Numbered from the stretch's first letter, positions 37,500 through 48,397 are shown. The stretch: DNA of 64,000 nt from Marinomonas pontica (GCF_026191375.1 NZ_JAODTL010000041.1:81984-145983); one strand, 5' to 3'. The notes: generated by a model from the sequence alone, not told the origin. Made by a program: numbers and translations.

Positions 37500-38450
37500 A
37501 TGCAAAATACGCAAACACACACCTTTGTCACCTTGGGTGAAGCCATGGCCATGTTTGTGGCCAACACACCAGGCCAACTGGCTGACATTGAAGAGTTCCA
37601 ACGCTCTTTAGCTGGAGCCGAAGTCAACGTCGCCATCGGTATGGCACGTTTGGGTTTTGAATCCTGTTACATCAGTAAGGTGGGCAAAGACAGCTTTGGT
37701 CAATTTATTCGCCAAGCGATCAGCAAAGAAAACATTCGTACCGATTGGATTTCTGAAAGTACGAACCATGCTACTGGCTTCATGCTGAAATCGAACGTTA
37801 CCGACGGCAGTGACCCTAAAGTAGAATACTTCCGTCGCAACTCAGCGGCGTCAACACTGAGCACTGTCGACATAGACAGCGGCTTATTTAAAACAAACAC
37901 TCACTTACATCTTACTGGCGTTGCCGCAGCCGTCTCGATGCCAATGCGCGACGCCGCAAAGCACGCCTTAAGGCTCGCAAAAGAGCAAGGCTGCAGCGTC
38001 TCATTCGACACCAACTTGCGCCCGACTTTGTGGCCAGATCAAGCGACCATGGTGGCAGCCATTAATGAATTTGCCTTTGCCAGCGACATTGTTTTGCCAG
38101 GTATAGAAGAAGGTAAAATCCTCGCGGGTAGCGACCAACCTGAAGTGATTGCAGACTTTTATCTCCAGCATGGCGTCAAAACCGTGATCGTTAAACTCGG
38201 CAGCAAAGGCGCGTATTTCAAAACCAGTACAGGTGAATCAGGAACGGTTGCAGGCTTCCCAGTGGAAAAAGTGGTCGACACAGTCGGCGCTGGCGACAGC
38301 TTTGCCGTGGGTGTGATTTCAGCCTTGCTTGATGGTAAAACCATGGAACAAGCTGCTCGTCGCGGTAATTTATTGGGTTCCCTAACCGTACAAGTACGGG
38401 GTGACAGCGAAGGATTGCCTACTCGAAACCAATTGATCGGGTTAGAATAG
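37500..38450 (+). CDS. kdgK: 2-dehydro-3-deoxygluconokinase (PfkB family)
   Basis: A 316-residue PfkB-family sugar kinase: N-terminal TLGEAMAMF and AGAEVNVAIGMARLGFESCYISKVGKDSFG, and the catalytic signature VVDTVGAGDSFAVGVISALLDG with the base Asp. KDG kinase makes KDPG from 2-keto-3-deoxygluconate in the Entner-Doudoroff branch. AGGGG precedes ATG 37500 by nine bases. The LacI gene before it and the GH105 and rha clusters elsewhere in the window support a role in uronate breakdown; other PfkB substrates cannot be excluded. Confidence 0.85.
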   Translation: MQNTQTHTFVTLGEAMAMFVANTPGQLADIEEFQRSLAGAEVNVAIGMARLGFESCYISKVGKDSFGQFIRQAISKENIRTDWISESTNHATGFMLKSNVTDGSDPKVEYFRRNSAASTLSTVDIDSGLFKTNTHLHLTGVAAAVSMPMRDAAKHALRLAKEQGCSVSFDTNLRPTLWPDQATMVAAINEFAFASDIVLPGIEEGKILAGSDQPEVIADFYLQHGVKTVIVKLGSKGAYFKTSTGESGTVAGFPVEKVVDTVGAGDSFAVGVISALLDGKTMEQAARRGNLLGSLTVQVRGDSEGLPTRNQLIGLE

Positions 38451-38457
38451 CCATAAA

Positions 38458-38494
38458 ACAAAAAGGGAAAAACACATTGTTTTTCTCTTTTTGT
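38458..38494. terminator. Bidirectional terminator between kdgK and lysR
   Basis: A 17-bp stem (38458-38474 with 38478-38494) with one mismatch and a CAT loop lies just after the kdgK stop at 38450. The stem is A-rich on one arm and T-rich on the other, so both strands end in T-rich arms. Confidence 0.82.
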
Positions 38495-38612
38495 CATTGC
38501 TACACCAGATATCAAGGAAACCAAAAATACTCCTGTAATAAACAGCGTCGCGAATTAAAAGAAGACAGAATTTACAGGATCTTACACTCTATTAAATGCC
38601 TCTTGATCTCGA

Positions 38613-39512
38613 TCAGAAATATTTGCTCTTAGCTTGATACGCCTGTTTGATATGCTCAATCAATAAGCGAAGCTTTTCCGGCAGGTATTTGGTAAAGGGG
38701 TAAATAGCGTAAACGCCCAGTCGGCGTGGTTGATAATCCGTCAAAATAGCAACCAGCTTACCTTGCTGCAAATCTTCATACACGCAGCAACGCGGCACAT
38801 AGACGATTCCAAAACCCGCCAAGGCGGCCTTGCGTAAAGCCTGAGCGTTATTTGTAGCGAAACTACCGCTGATGCGCACACTTTCTTCAATGTTGTTTCG
38901 AGTAAAGCGCCAATCAAACGAGCCTTGGGCTTGGTAGGTGTACGCTAAGCAATTATGATCTTTCAGGGCTTCTAGGCTTCTGACGTCACCATGTCGCTGA
39001 ATGTAACTTGGCGAGCAACAGACCACCCAATTTGATTGAATCAAAGGCTTGGCAATTAGGCTGGAATCTTCCAACTTGCCAGTACGAATCGCCAGATCCA
39101 ATCCTTCGCCAACCAGATCCACAAAGTCATTTTCAAGGCGCATATCCACGGTAATATTAGGGTATTTTTGGCAAAACTCCGCCACCGCTTCCGCCAATAG
39201 CAATTCCCCAGAAATCGTCGGCACGGACATCTTTATTGTGCCTGTGAGACCTTGACTAAACGCCGACACAGAAGCAATCGCATCGCTCACTTGGCCTTCT
39301 ATATTCTTGGCGTGAACATATAAGCTTTCCCCTGCTTCGGAGAGACTGAGCCGTCTTGTCGTTCGGTGAATCAACTGCGCGCCGAGATCTTGCTCAAGCT
39401 TGCTAATGCGTTTACTTAAGGCTGGTGTCGACAACCCGGCTTGCTGAGCCGCTTTATTAAACGACCCCGCATCGGCAACGTTCACAAAAAGCGTTAAATC
39501 GGCTGCGTTCAA
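38613..39512 (-). CDS. LysR family regulator, divergent from lldD
   Basis: A 299-residue LysR regulator with an N-terminal winged HTH (LTLFVNVADAGSFNKAAQQAGLSTPALSKRI) and a type-2 periplasmic-binding effector domain. It is divergent from lldD (115 bases between starts), so control of lactate oxidation is likely. Similar in size to the frmA-linked LysR but distinct. Effector unknown. Confidence 0.9.
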   Translation of the reverse strand: MNAADLTLFVNVADAGSFNKAAQQAGLSTPALSKRISKLEQDLGAQLIHRTTRRLSLSEAGESLYVHAKNIEGQVSDAIASVSAFSQGLTGTIKMSVPTISGELLLAEAVAEFCQKYPNITVDMRLENDFVDLVGEGLDLAIRTGKLEDSSLIAKPLIQSNWVVCCSPSYIQRHGDVRSLEALKDHNCLAYTYQAQGSFDWRFTRNNIEESVRISGSFATNNAQALRKAALAGFGIVYVPRCCVYEDLQQGKLVAILTDYQPRRLGVYAIYPFTKYLPEKLRLLIEHIKQAYQAKSKYF

Positions 39513-39626
39513 TGTTGCGTCCTTTTAATTAAGACGTTTTTGGAAAGAGTTTATTAGTTTATGTCGTATTTATTATAAATAGAACTGAGACTATAGTGAA
39601 TGAACAAAATAAAAGGAGCAGAATCC

Positions 39627-40775
39627 ATGCGTCTCAAAGACTGCCACAACTTCCAAGACTTTCGCACCCTAGCCAAAAAACGCCTACCAAGCCCGATCTT
39701 CAATTACATTGATGGTGGCGCCGACGACGAGACAACCTACCGCCGCAACACGGCTGCATTTGAAACCTGCGACCTAGTGCCCAGTGTTCTCAATGGCGTA
39801 AAAGACGTAGATCTGTCCGTTACCGTGATGGGACAAAAACTCGCCCTGCCAATCTACTGTTCGCCAACAGCCTTGCAGCGATTATTCCATCACGATGGTG
39901 AAAGAGCCGTTGCCAATGCTGCCGAAAAATACGGCACCATGTTTGGCGTGTCGTCCCTTGGCACAGTGAGCATGGAAGAGATAGCCAAGCAAACCACCAC
40001 ACCTCAGGTCTATCAATTTTACTTTCATAAAGACCGCGAACTGAACCGCGCCATGATGCAACGGGCGAAAGACGCAGGCGTGCAAGTGATGATGTTAACA
40101 GTCGATTCCATTACTGGCGGCAACCGAGAACGCGACCTTCGTACAGGCTTCGCCATTCCTTTTAAATTAAACCTAAAAGGCATGCTGCAATTTGTCCTCA
40201 AACCCATGTGGGGCATTAACTACGTCACCCACGAAAAATTCCGTTTGCCGCAGCTTGAAGAACACATAGACATGGGATCAGGCGCCACTTCGATTGGCGA
40301 CTACTTTACCAACATGCTCGACCCATCGATGAACTGGGACGACGTGGCGGAAATGGTGAAATTCTGGGACGGCCAGTTTTGTTTGAAAGGCATCATGAGC
40401 CGAGAGGACGCCCGCAAAGCAGTTGAGATTGGCTGCACTGGCGTGATCATTTCCAACCATGGCGGACGTCAACTGGATGGCTCGCGCAGCTCCTTCGATC
40501 AGCTCGCAGAAATCGTTGATGAAGTAGGCGATGAAATCGATGTCATCTTCGACAGCGGCGTCCAACGGGGCACCCACGTACTTAAAGCCTTATCTCTTGG
40601 CGCCAAAGCCGTCGGCATCGGCCGCATGTACTTATACCCACTCGCCGCCGCTGGACAACCAGGCGTTGAACGCGCACTTGGACTCATGAAAGCCGAACTC
40701 GAACGGGACATGAAACTCATGGGCAAAACATCGATTAACCAGCTATCTAGAGACAACCTACGGTTTCGGTCTTAG
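39627..40775 (+). CDS. lldD: L-lactate dehydrogenase (quinone, FMN), LldD family
   Basis: A 382-residue FMN-dependent alpha-hydroxy-acid dehydrogenase that oxidises L-lactate to pyruvate and passes electrons to quinone. Seen are the N-terminal FNYIDGGADDETTYRRN, the substrate-binding YQFYFHKDRE segment, and the active-site signature SNHGGRQLDG. The ATG at 39627 follows AAGGAG by eight bases; the open frame from 39600 is a less likely start. It is divergent from a LysR gene. Its last 96 bases (40680-40775) occur again at 48397-48492, the two ends of an inserted cluster. Confidence 0.93.
   Translation: MRLKDCHNFQDFRTLAKKRLPSPIFNYIDGGADDETTYRRNTAAFETCDLVPSVLNGVKDVDLSVTVMGQKLALPIYCSPTALQRLFHHDGERAVANAAEKYGTMFGVSSLGTVSMEEIAKQTTTPQVYQFYFHKDRELNRAMMQRAKDAGVQVMMLTVDSITGGNRERDLRTGFAIPFKLNLKGMLQFVLKPMWGINYVTHEKFRLPQLEEHIDMGSGATSIGDYFTNMLDPSMNWDDVAEMVKFWDGQFCLKGIMSREDARKAVEIGCTGVIISNHGGRQLDGSRSSFDQLAEIVDEVGDEIDVIFDSGVQRGTHVLKALSLGAKAVGIGRMYLYPLAAAGQPGVERALGLMKAELERDMKLMGKTSINQLSRDNLRFRS
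40680..40775 (+). repeat. Direct repeat 1 (3' end of lldD)
   Basis: The last 96 bases of lldD. A 53-bp core (40680-40732) is identical to 48397-48449, the middle 30 bases differ at many third codon positions, and the last 14 bases to the stop match again. This is the left boundary of the inserted 7.7 kb cluster. Confidence 0.9.
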
Positions 40776-40800
40776 TCTCGAATTTATTGGACAGCTAAGT

Positions 40801-40832
40801 AAAAAGAGGGACTAAATAAGGTCCCTCTTTTT
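40801..40832. terminator. Bidirectional terminator between lldD and the ABC cluster
   Basis: AAAAAGAGGGAC (40801-40812) pairs perfectly with GTCCCTCTTTTT (40821-40832), giving a strong terminator in both directions. Confidence 0.9.
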
Positions 40833-40848
40833 TAACTACTGTCACGCC

Positions 40849-41826
40849 CTAAAAAAGATGCTCTTTTCCCTCTTGTGGTGTGGCGTATATAGTACTTCCA
40901 GCCGTAATAGAGAAGTCCCCATCTACACGAACCACCAGCATTCCCAATGACTCAACGTGAATATGGACAATAGCATCAGCCCCTAGCTGCTCAATGTGTT
41001 TAACAACGCCTTTCCATTTCCCTTCTTTCGGCGATAGGGTCAAATGCTCAGGACGTATTCCGTAAAGATCAGCGTTATGTTCCTTGGCAATAGCCCCTTC
41101 AAACAAGTTCATTTTTGGACTACCAATAAAACCGGCTACAAAAGGCGTCTGGGGATGATGATATAGCTCCATAGGCGTGCCAACCTGCTCAATATGACCT
41201 GCATTGAGTACCACAATCTTGTCAGCCATTGTCATGGCTTCAATTTGATCGTGGGTAACATAGATCATGGTGGCATTCAAAGTGGCATGCAGCTCCGTCA
41301 ATTCGATGCGCATTTTAGAACGCAACGCCGCATCCAGATTAGAAAGCGGTTCATCAAACAAAAACACTTCTGGCTCTCGTACGATGGCACGACCAATCGC
41401 CACACGCTGACGCTGTCCACCAGACAGATCTTTGGGTTTGCGATCCAGAAGAGATTCAAGCTGCAACATTTTCGCAGCAGCATCTACTCTTTCTCTAATC
41501 TCGTTTTTAGGACGCTTAGCTAAACTCAGACCAAAGCCAATATTGTCTCTGACAGTCAAGTGCGGATACAGAGCATAACTTTGAAATACCATAGCAATGC
41601 CACGATCAATTGGATCGGACTTAGTAACATCTTTTCCCCCGATCTCAATTGTACCGCTGGTTGCGTCTTCCAAACCTGAGATAATACGTAACAAGGTGGA
41701 TTTTCCGCAGCCGGAAGGTCCGACAAACACACAAAACTCGCCATCATTCACGTCTAAATCAATGCCTTTCAGAATTTTAACGCCATTAAATTCTTTGTGT
41801 ATATTTTTTAATCTTACGGTAGCCAT
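40849..41826 (-). CDS. Sugar ABC transporter ATP-binding protein (UgpC/MalK type)
   Basis: A 325-residue CUT1-type ATPase: Walker [10 protein letters not shown], signature [15 protein letters not shown], Walker [14 protein letters not shown], and a short C-terminal TOBE region ([15 protein letters not shown]). It is about 40 residues shorter than MalK at the C-terminus. Its gene follows the two permeases on the minus strand with a 4-base gap, so it is the last gene of the importer operon. It energises import of a rhamno-oligosaccharide (inferred from GH78 next door). Confidence 0.93.
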   Translation of the reverse strand: MATVRLKNIHKEFNGVKILKGIDLDVNDGEFCVFVGPSGCGKSTLLRIISGLEDATSGTIEIGGKDVTKSDPIDRGIAMVFQSYALYPHLTVRDNIGFGLSLAKRPKNEIRERVDAAAKMLQLESLLDRKPKDLSGGQRQRVAIGRAIVREPEVFLFDEPLSNLDAALRSKMRIELTELHATLNATMIYVTHDQIEAMTMADKIVVLNAGHIEQVGTPMELYHHPQTPFVAGFIGSPKMNLFEGAIAKEHNADLYGIRPEHLTLSPKEGKWKGVVKHIEQLGADAIVHIHVESLGMLVVRVDGDFSITAGSTIYATPQEGKEHLF

Positions 41827-41830
41827 CGTT

Positions 41831-42655
41831 TTATCCTTTTACTGCACCTGCGGTCATACCTTTTACAATTTGCTTATTAAAGAAAATAAACATAATAAGA
41901 GGCGGTATGGTGACGAGAAGAATGTTCATAAAAAGCAAATTCATCTGGGAAGAAAACTGACTTTGAAAGTTATACAAAGTCAATTGTACTGTCACGTTAT
42001 CTTTGCCAGGCAAGTAATACAGTGGGTTGGTAAAGTCATTAAATATGGTGACTGATTGAACCAAGATAACCGTTACCGTTACTGGTTTTAACAGGGGCAA
42101 TATAACTTTAAAAAACACCTGCCAAGGTTTAGCACCGTCAATAATGGCTGCTTCATCAAGATCTCTTGGAATACTGGCAATAAAAGAGCGAAACAGCAGT
42201 ACCGAGAAAGAAAGACCGTAGGCCACCTGTATCAAAATCATACCGTGCAAGGTTTTAAATAAATGCAGTTCTTTAAGCAGCCAAATCGTTGGTACAACGG
42301 CAGGCGGAATCATCAATCCGGCTAGTATCAAAGCGTAAATAAAACCATTCCATTTAGATGGTCTTCTTTGTATAACATAACCAATCATAGCCGCAGAAAT
42401 AACTAACAATGAAATAGCACCAACGGTAATCACGGTTGAATTAAAATAGGCAAGCAGCAACATATAATTTCTGGCTTGAATTACTGCCACTAAGTTATCC
42501 CAAAATAACCATTCAGAAGGCCATGACAGCCCTAGTTGAGAAGCCTCGGCCGCCGATTTTACCGCCGTGAGGCCAATAAAAATAAAAGGCGTAACAAAGA
42601 TTAAAACGCCAATAACTAGAGCTATAACACCATTGATAATTTGCTGACGTTTCAT
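41831..42655 (-). CDS. Carbohydrate ABC transporter permease (MalG type)
   Basis: A 274-residue inner-membrane permease with six helices and the EAA loop [21 protein letters not shown] that touches the ATPase. Its start overlaps the stop of the upstream MalF-type gene by four bases (translational coupling). It forms the channel with the 42652 gene. Confidence 0.93.
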   Translation of the reverse strand: MKRQQIINGVIALVIGVLIFVTPFIFIGLTAVKSAAEASQLGLSWPSEWLFWDNLVAVIQARNYMLLLAYFNSTVITVGAISLLVISAAMIGYVIQRRPSKWNGFIYALILAGLMIPPAVVPTIWLLKELHLFKTLHGMILIQVAYGLSFSVLLFRSFIASIPRDLDEAAIIDGAKPWQVFFKVILPLLKPVTVTVILVQSVTIFNDFTNPLYYLPGKDNVTVQLTLYNFQSQFSSQMNLLFMNILLVTIPPLIMFIFFNKQIVKGMTAGAVKG

Positions 42656-43512
42656 AAGTCCACCTCTCTACGGTTGAACCAATAGGTTAGAGGAATCACA
42701 ATAAAAGCCACCAGCGCAAACAAAATAATGTTACCCGCTGTCGAAAGCCCATAGAAACCAGCCTGATACTGTTTATAGATAACCGATGCTAATACATCAG
42801 AAGAAAATCCAGGGCCGCCTTTTGTCATCGCCCAAATGATATCGAATGAACGTAAGCCACCAATCAAAGAAAGCGTTACCACTGTCACTGTAGCCGGACG
42901 AACCAGGGGAACCGTTATGCGGAAAAACATTTGCAACTTAGTAGCACCGTCAATGCGTGCAGCTTCATAATAATCAGAACTTATGGTCGCAAGACCTGCA
43001 ATATAAATCAGTGTGGCCAGCCCAACCCCTTTCCAAATATCCACCAAGGCAACAGAGAAAAGCGCCAAATTAGGATCAATCAGCCAAGCAGGACCTTGAA
43101 TACCAAAATAACTTAGCCCTATGTTTAACATCCCTCTTGCTGGGTGCATGATTTCCGCGAAGGCAATGCCGACACCTATGGTAGAGACCAAAACAGGGAA
43201 GAAAATTAAGGTTCTTAAAAAGCTTTGTCCCAGTAAGCCTGATGTCAATAAAACAGCCAGTAACAATCCCAAAACAGACTTGGCTATGGATGTAAGCACA
43301 CCAAAAATCACCGTATTCACAACCCCAGTGATTAGAAAAGGCTCTCTCAAAAACTGATAATAATTATCCAAACCAATAAAACGGGTTTCAAATAAATCCC
43401 AATGGGTCAAACTAAACCAAAAAGCGGCAACCGTTGGCACTAGAAATAGCACCAGATACACCAGCCCTCCCGGTAAAATAAACCAATATGGGTAAGATCG
43501 ACTACTTTTCAT
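42652..43512 (-). CDS. Carbohydrate ABC transporter permease (MalF type)
   Basis: A 286-residue permease with six helices and the EAA loop YEAARIDGATKLQMFFRITVPL. The ATG at 43512 follows GGAGGA closely; the open frame runs back to 43527. It sits between the solute-binding protein gene and the MalG-type gene in one minus-strand operon. Confidence 0.93.
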   Translation of the reverse strand: MKSSRSYPYWFILPGGLVYLVLFLVPTVAAFWFSLTHWDLFETRFIGLDNYYQFLREPFLITGVVNTVIFGVLTSIAKSVLGLLLAVLLTSGLLGQSFLRTLIFFPVLVSTIGVGIAFAEIMHPARGMLNIGLSYFGIQGPAWLIDPNLALFSVALVDIWKGVGLATLIYIAGLATISSDYYEAARIDGATKLQMFFRITVPLVRPATVTVVTLSLIGGLRSFDIIWAMTKGGPGFSSDVLASVIYKQYQAGFYGLSTAGNIILFALVAFIVIPLTYWFNRREVDL

Positions 43513-43574
43513 AAATCCTCCAATCACCTCCTTATTAGTCGCCTTTTTACAGCGCTAACAAGGAGATAAAGCCC

Positions 43575-44852
43575 TTACCAATTTGGTAGATTCAGCTGTC
43601 TGGCCTGCTTCGCAACATCTTGGTCATAAAGCTCAGCCGCTGATTGTGCATTTCTAATACCCGATCCCACCTCAACGGTAAGTTGTTCAAGCATTGGACC
43701 TTTTATTGGCGAAAGGAACTCTAAAGCGGGAGCTGTGCGGCCTTCTTCTTGAAAATAAGGCAACATGTCTTTCACTGCTGGGTAAACATTATCCGGTAGA
43801 GTACAGCCTTTTATTAGATAAGGGCCGTTGGCACCAATGGCTTTAGTAATGACATCACAAGCGTCGACTGTTGCAATGTAGTTTAGGAAAGCTTTAGCCT
43901 CTTCTTTTTGATCACTTTCTTTTGGAATGTAATACCCAGCCGGCATCCAAACCGTTAAGCCATTTTTATCCGCGTCATCTCCTGGTTGAGCGAAGAACCC
44001 AACATCCTCAATATAATCTGGCGTATTCAGCTTAATAGAGGGAATAGCAAACGTCAGCATAGGGTAGTGAACCGCTTTACCAGTGGCAACCATGTTTAAG
44101 CCATCGTTATAGGTCGCTGCCCCATAATAATCATTAAAATAGCCAGCCTCAGACACCTGCTGAAGTTTTTCAAAGCCTCTCAATGCCGCAGGTGTAGTGG
44201 CAAACTTAGCCTTGTTATTCGTATAGTCCGTCGCAAAACTTGGATTTTCTGCCTGCACATTAAAAAAATCAGAAAGGACGAGCAATTGTGATGTCCATGT
44301 ATCTCGATATGTTTGCGCAATAGGCGCGGCTTTTGATTTTTCAGCGATGATCGCGCAATTGGCCATAAACTCTTGCCATGTTTTTGGCACTTTAAGCCCT
44401 AGCTCTGCATAAACACGCTTATTGTAAAATATGCCACCGCCCATAGCTGTTTGAATCGGCACAGCATAAACATTCCCTTCTGCGTCGCTCACCGTACTAG
44501 TAAAACTGGATAAAATGTTCGAATAATTGGCAATATCATTGATCGGTTCAAGCGTTCTTGATGGTCGTAACGCTTGTAATAACGAGCCTGAGTTGTAGAG
44601 AAAAACATCTGTCATTTCACCTGTTGCAAGACGCGTTTTGACGATATTATCGCCTTCTCCGCCTCCGGGTCTTAACTCGATTTCAAACGTTACATCCGGG
44701 TTAAGTTTACTATAGGCCGAAGTCAGTGCTTGCGTTAAAGCTACCGTGTCTGGGCTGTTATCGACAAGTATGCTTAACTCAGTCGCATTTGACACGGACG
44801 CACCCAATACAACGAATGCTGAGATAATCAGTTTGTTCGCTTTATTTTTCAT
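43575..44852 (-). CDS. Extracellular sugar-binding protein (ABC transporter)
   Basis: A 425-residue solute-binding protein of the CUT1 type with a 23-residue signal peptide (MKNKANKLIISAFVVLGASVSNA) and no lipobox cysteine, so it is free in the periplasm. It has the SBP_bac_1 form with FLYNSGSLLQAL and GGGIFYNKRVY. It should capture an oligosaccharide for the MalF/MalG/MalK-type permease. The GH78 gene follows upstream of it in the cluster, suggesting a rhamnoside ligand (inference). Confidence 0.92.
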   Translation of the reverse strand: MKNKANKLIISAFVVLGASVSNATELSILVDNSPDTVALTQALTSAYSKLNPDVTFEIELRPGGGEGDNIVKTRLATGEMTDVFLYNSGSLLQALRPSRTLEPINDIANYSNILSSFTSTVSDAEGNVYAVPIQTAMGGGIFYNKRVYAELGLKVPKTWQEFMANCAIIAEKSKAAPIAQTYRDTWTSQLLVLSDFFNVQAENPSFATDYTNNKAKFATTPAALRGFEKLQQVSEAGYFNDYYGAATYNDGLNMVATGKAVHYPMLTFAIPSIKLNTPDYIEDVGFFAQPGDDADKNGLTVWMPAGYYIPKESDQKEEAKAFLNYIATVDACDVITKAIGANGPYLIKGCTLPDNVYPAVKDMLPYFQEEGRTAPALEFLSPIKGPMLEQLTVEVGSGIRNAQSAAELYDQDVAKQARQLNLPNW

Positions 44853-44910
44853 ATTACACCCTCTTTTTAAATTTATTGTTGGGTAAAAAAATAGTCTTTA
44901 AAACCACAGG

Positions 44911-47228
44911 TTAAAGACCAAAAATCAGCTCATTTTTTCCAGTTAAATGCACCATTTTGCTCGCCACATCATTCACCCGTTTGCCATTCACCTGAACGTC
45001 TTCTTTATACTTGCTAAGAGGCAAAATTCCCGTGCAACCCTTTGGTAAAGAAAGCGTGTAGATGGCTTTGTTGCCCTCCAGTTTCCAACTAGCTTCTATC
45101 CGCCCTAAACGACAATCATGCCACATAGAAATATGACCTAAGGCGGGTAAAAAAGTAGGATCAATCAATACTTCTTGATAACCAGGAGCCTGTGCAACCG
45201 GGCTGACGCCTGCGACGGACTCGAACAACCACTGGCAAACAGCGCCATAGGCATAATGGTTGTAGCTATTCATATCGGGATCATAAATAGTGCCGTCTTG
45301 ACCAATCGCATCCCAACGCTCCCAAATGGTCGTTGCGCCACGCTCAACTTGATATAACCATCCTGGCACCTTGTTGTTTAAAAACACCTTTTCAGCCAAA
45401 TCCGTCATACCAAGTTTACTTAACGCTGGTAACAGGGCTGGCGTCCCAATAAAGCCTGTACCGATAAGATAGTCAGCATCCACGATCACATCGTGAAAAT
45501 ATTGCTTGGCTGACTGGAAATGCTGTTCTGGCACTAAATCGTATAAAAATGCCAATGCGTAAGAAGTTTGATCATTATGTGCAAGACGCCCTGTGTTGCT
45601 AAAATACTCATCGGCGAAGGCGGCTTTTATACGAGTAGTACGCTGTTCTAGTGCAGCAGAAGCATCCGTCTGAGCAAGAAGGTTCGCCACTTTTGCGGCT
45701 ATGTCTGTGGAGATATAGTGATAAAGAGTCGCCGCACAATCATCCGCAATGGTAGGTCGAGGTTTACGATTATCGCCAACTGGCTGCAACCAATCACCAA
45801 AGGTAAAACCATGTGCGCCCCATTTTAGGTTCGGTTTTATGATCGGGCCGTCAGAGATAGACCAAAGGTAATCCACCCAACGCTGCATGGCAGGAAAACA
45901 TTCTTTAAGCACATCCACGTTGCCATAATGCAAATACAACTGCCAAGGCATCACGGTAATCACATCTCCCCAGCCTGTAGACCCCGCCCAATCACCGAAA
46001 AACTTATCGGGATAAAGTCGAGTCGGATCGGGAGAAAAATGCGAAATCGCGCCGTTAGGACGTTGGTCGTGCATCACATCACGTAAATACTTAATAAAAA
46101 ACGACTCACAGTCGGCCAACCAACAAGCGGTCCCCGCGAACACCTGCGCATCGCCAGTCCAGCCCAAGCGCTCATCTCGTTGCGGACAATCGGTTGGGAT
46201 TTCAATGAAGTTTGAACGTTGTGACCATAAAGTATTTTGTACAAGTCGATTAACCGCGGGGACATCACACTCAAATCCAGCCATGACTTGCGGAACCGAA
46301 GTGAGAGGAATCTGTTGAATAGCATGCAACTTGGCATTGCCTGTTATTTTAACTCTGGCGTAGCGAAAGCCCATAAAAGTGAAACGAGGTTCATACGATT
46401 CAATGCCATGTCCACTTAATGTATATTGGTTTGCCACGCGTGCTGCGCGGTAATTTCGACGATCAAACCCCCTTCGCCGTCTAACACTTCAGCAAAATCG
46501 ATATACAGTTTTGCCCCTCTTTCCCCTTCAACTTTAAGACGAATAACACCGCTGCAATTCTGCCCAAAATCTACAATCAGATCGTCGTTTTCTTGCCAGG
46601 TTTTAAGAGGGGCGACCGCGGGTAATGCTTTCACCGCATTGGTTTCATGCTGCACCAATAACGCATTATCAAACTCGATTTTTTTCACACCATGGGAGAC
46701 GACGAGCGTGTCTTCGCGAGCGTCATAATCTTCGCCAAAATAGAGACCAGATTGCAACACAGGAGTAACACCGGAACGCCAACTGTCATCCGTTTTACAC
46801 ACTATCTCATTATCTACTTGAAGCTGTGCAATCACGCCAAGTGTGTCGCCCCAGCAATTTAAGATTTTGCAGTCTTCCCACATTATCTGCGAACGATACC
46901 AGCCATCCGCGAGCCAAATTTCGATTTTATTAATACCAGGTTGTAAGTATTCATTTACCTCATAGGTTTGAAAAGAAAGGCGGTCGTCATAACACGTAAG
47001 ACCGGGGGTAAGGTAATCGTCTCCCACCTTACGACCATTCAAAAATACTTGGTACAAGCCTAGCGCCGAGACATTTAAGTGCACAGCACTTTTAATGGCT
47101 GGCAACACAAACTCGGAACAAACAAAACTTGAACGAGACCCAACACCGCCATCACATAATGGCGAGATCATATCGGCGTCCCAAGTTACCGCTAAACCAC
47201 GTAGATGGGATGATGCTTTATTACGCAT
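44911..47228 (-). CDS. Alpha-L-rhamnosidase, GH78 (frameshifted)
   Basis: A glycoside hydrolase family 78 alpha-L-rhamnosidase of about 772 residues when repaired. The N-terminal half holds the beta-sandwich domains (FVLPAIKSAVHLNVSALGLYQVFLNGRKVGDDYLTPG) and the other half the catalytic (alpha/alpha)6 barrel with PTDCPQRDERLGWTGDAQVF, GWGDVITVMPW and ERWD segments. The two frames meet at about 46456: one added A, opposite plus positions 46454-46456, restores GLIVENYRAARVANQYTLSGHG. No signal peptide, so it acts in the cytoplasm on imported substrate. Divergent from a LacI gene. Confidence 0.88.
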
Positions 47229-47273
47229 ATTAAGTAGTCCTTTTTGCTTATTTTTATAATGACTTTGTAAAAG

Positions 47274-47289
47274 TGTAGAACGTTATACA
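47274..47289. promoter_or_regulatory. LacI-type operator between GH78 and lacI
   Basis: TGTAGAACGTTATACA is a 16-base palindrome with a central CG and matches at 14 of 16 positions, in the divergent promoter region of the GH78 gene and the LacI gene at 47393. Confidence 0.6.
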
Positions 47290-47392
47290 AATAATATGTA
47301 GAAACAAAACTTCATTTCAAGTACTTTCTATAAAATTTTAAAAAAATAATATTTCCCTAAGTAAACGGCCTTACATGCAAATTGAGAAAACC

Positions 47393-48397
47393 ATGAAAAA
47401 AATCACCATAAAGGATGTGGCTAAAGACGCAGAAGTGTCTGTGGCTGCCGTCTCTAAGGTGATCCGAAGCGCTTATGGCGTTAGCCCATCACTAAAAGAA
47501 AAAGTAGAGAAATCAATTAAGAAGCTAGGTTACAGACCAAACACCTCGGCAAGAGGCATGCGAGGTAAGACCTTTACAATAGGGGTGCTAATTGTCAATT
47601 TGGGCAATGCCTATTTGCCAAAATTACTGGAAAAAATAAACGCGACACTCTCCAAATCAGGTTACAAAATGCTGATAGGTTTAGGGCAGAGCGAGCTGTC
47701 TATCGAGTCTTCACTCATAGAATCCATGATAGATAACAATGTTGATGGACTCATTTTAGTCGCACCTCACCTGTCGGATTCTGCGTTAGCCCAGTATGCG
47801 AAACAGGTTCCTATGACCGTTATTGGTCACATAGAAAATACAGCAACAAGCTTTGATACCATCAATGGCGATGATTTCTTAGGGGCAAGATTAGCCACTA
47901 GAGCGCTCGTCGAGACGGGCATAAAAAACATAAAGATGATCAGTCAACCGCTACGAGAGTTTAATAAAGTCGACCTAAATCAAGAACGTGAACGCGGTTT
48001 TTTGGACACTCTGAGCGAAGCAAACTATAGCGATGTAACAGAAAAACTCATTTTTAGAGCATCCAATAACGAAGACGAATTGAAAAAAGAACTCGCTCTT
48101 TTTTTAGATGAACAAACGCTGCCGTGTGCGATTTTTTGCTGGAGTGACATTCACGCCATTCCCTTGTTAGACGAATGTATAAAACGCCAACTCATACCGC
48201 AAAAAGACGTTTTCATTATTGGTTACGATAATACGCCATTAGCGTCCTACTCTATGATCAATCTCTCTAGTATTGATCAGCAAGCAGAACAACAAGGCGA
48301 ACTCGCCGCTAATGCGCTATTAGAACGCATAAAAGGCCGAAATACGGCCAAGCACCTTCTGGTAGAACCATCATTAATATCCCGAAAATCGCATTAG
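47393..48397 (+). CDS. LacI family regulator of the rhamnosidase cluster
   Basis: A 334-residue LacI-family repressor with a complete HTH (ITIKDVAKDAEVSVAAVSKVIRSAYGVSPSLKEKV) and a sugar-binding periplasmic-type domain. It is divergent from the GH78-ABC importer operon and has a palindrome in the shared promoter region, so it is the likely repressor, released by the imported sugar. ATG 47393 starts right at the HTH; the frame is open six codons before. Its TAG stop overlaps the start of the second lldD 3' repeat. Confidence 0.91.
   Translation: MKKITIKDVAKDAEVSVAAVSKVIRSAYGVSPSLKEKVEKSIKKLGYRPNTSARGMRGKTFTIGVLIVNLGNAYLPKLLEKINATLSKSGYKMLIGLGQSELSIESSLIESMIDNNVDGLILVAPHLSDSALAQYAKQVPMTVIGHIENTATSFDTINGDDFLGARLATRALVETGIKNIKMISQPLREFNKVDLNQERERGFLDTLSEANYSDVTEKLIFRASNNEDELKKELALFLDEQTLPCAIFCWSDIHAIPLLDECIKRQLIPQKDVFIIGYDNTPLASYSMINLSSIDQQAEQQGELAANALLERIKGRNTAKHLLVEPSLISRKSH

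Noticed and set aside
40776..48396. Classical integrative element with its own integrase
   Set aside because: No integrase, transposase or phage gene is visible between the two lldD tails, so the mechanism of insertion stays open.
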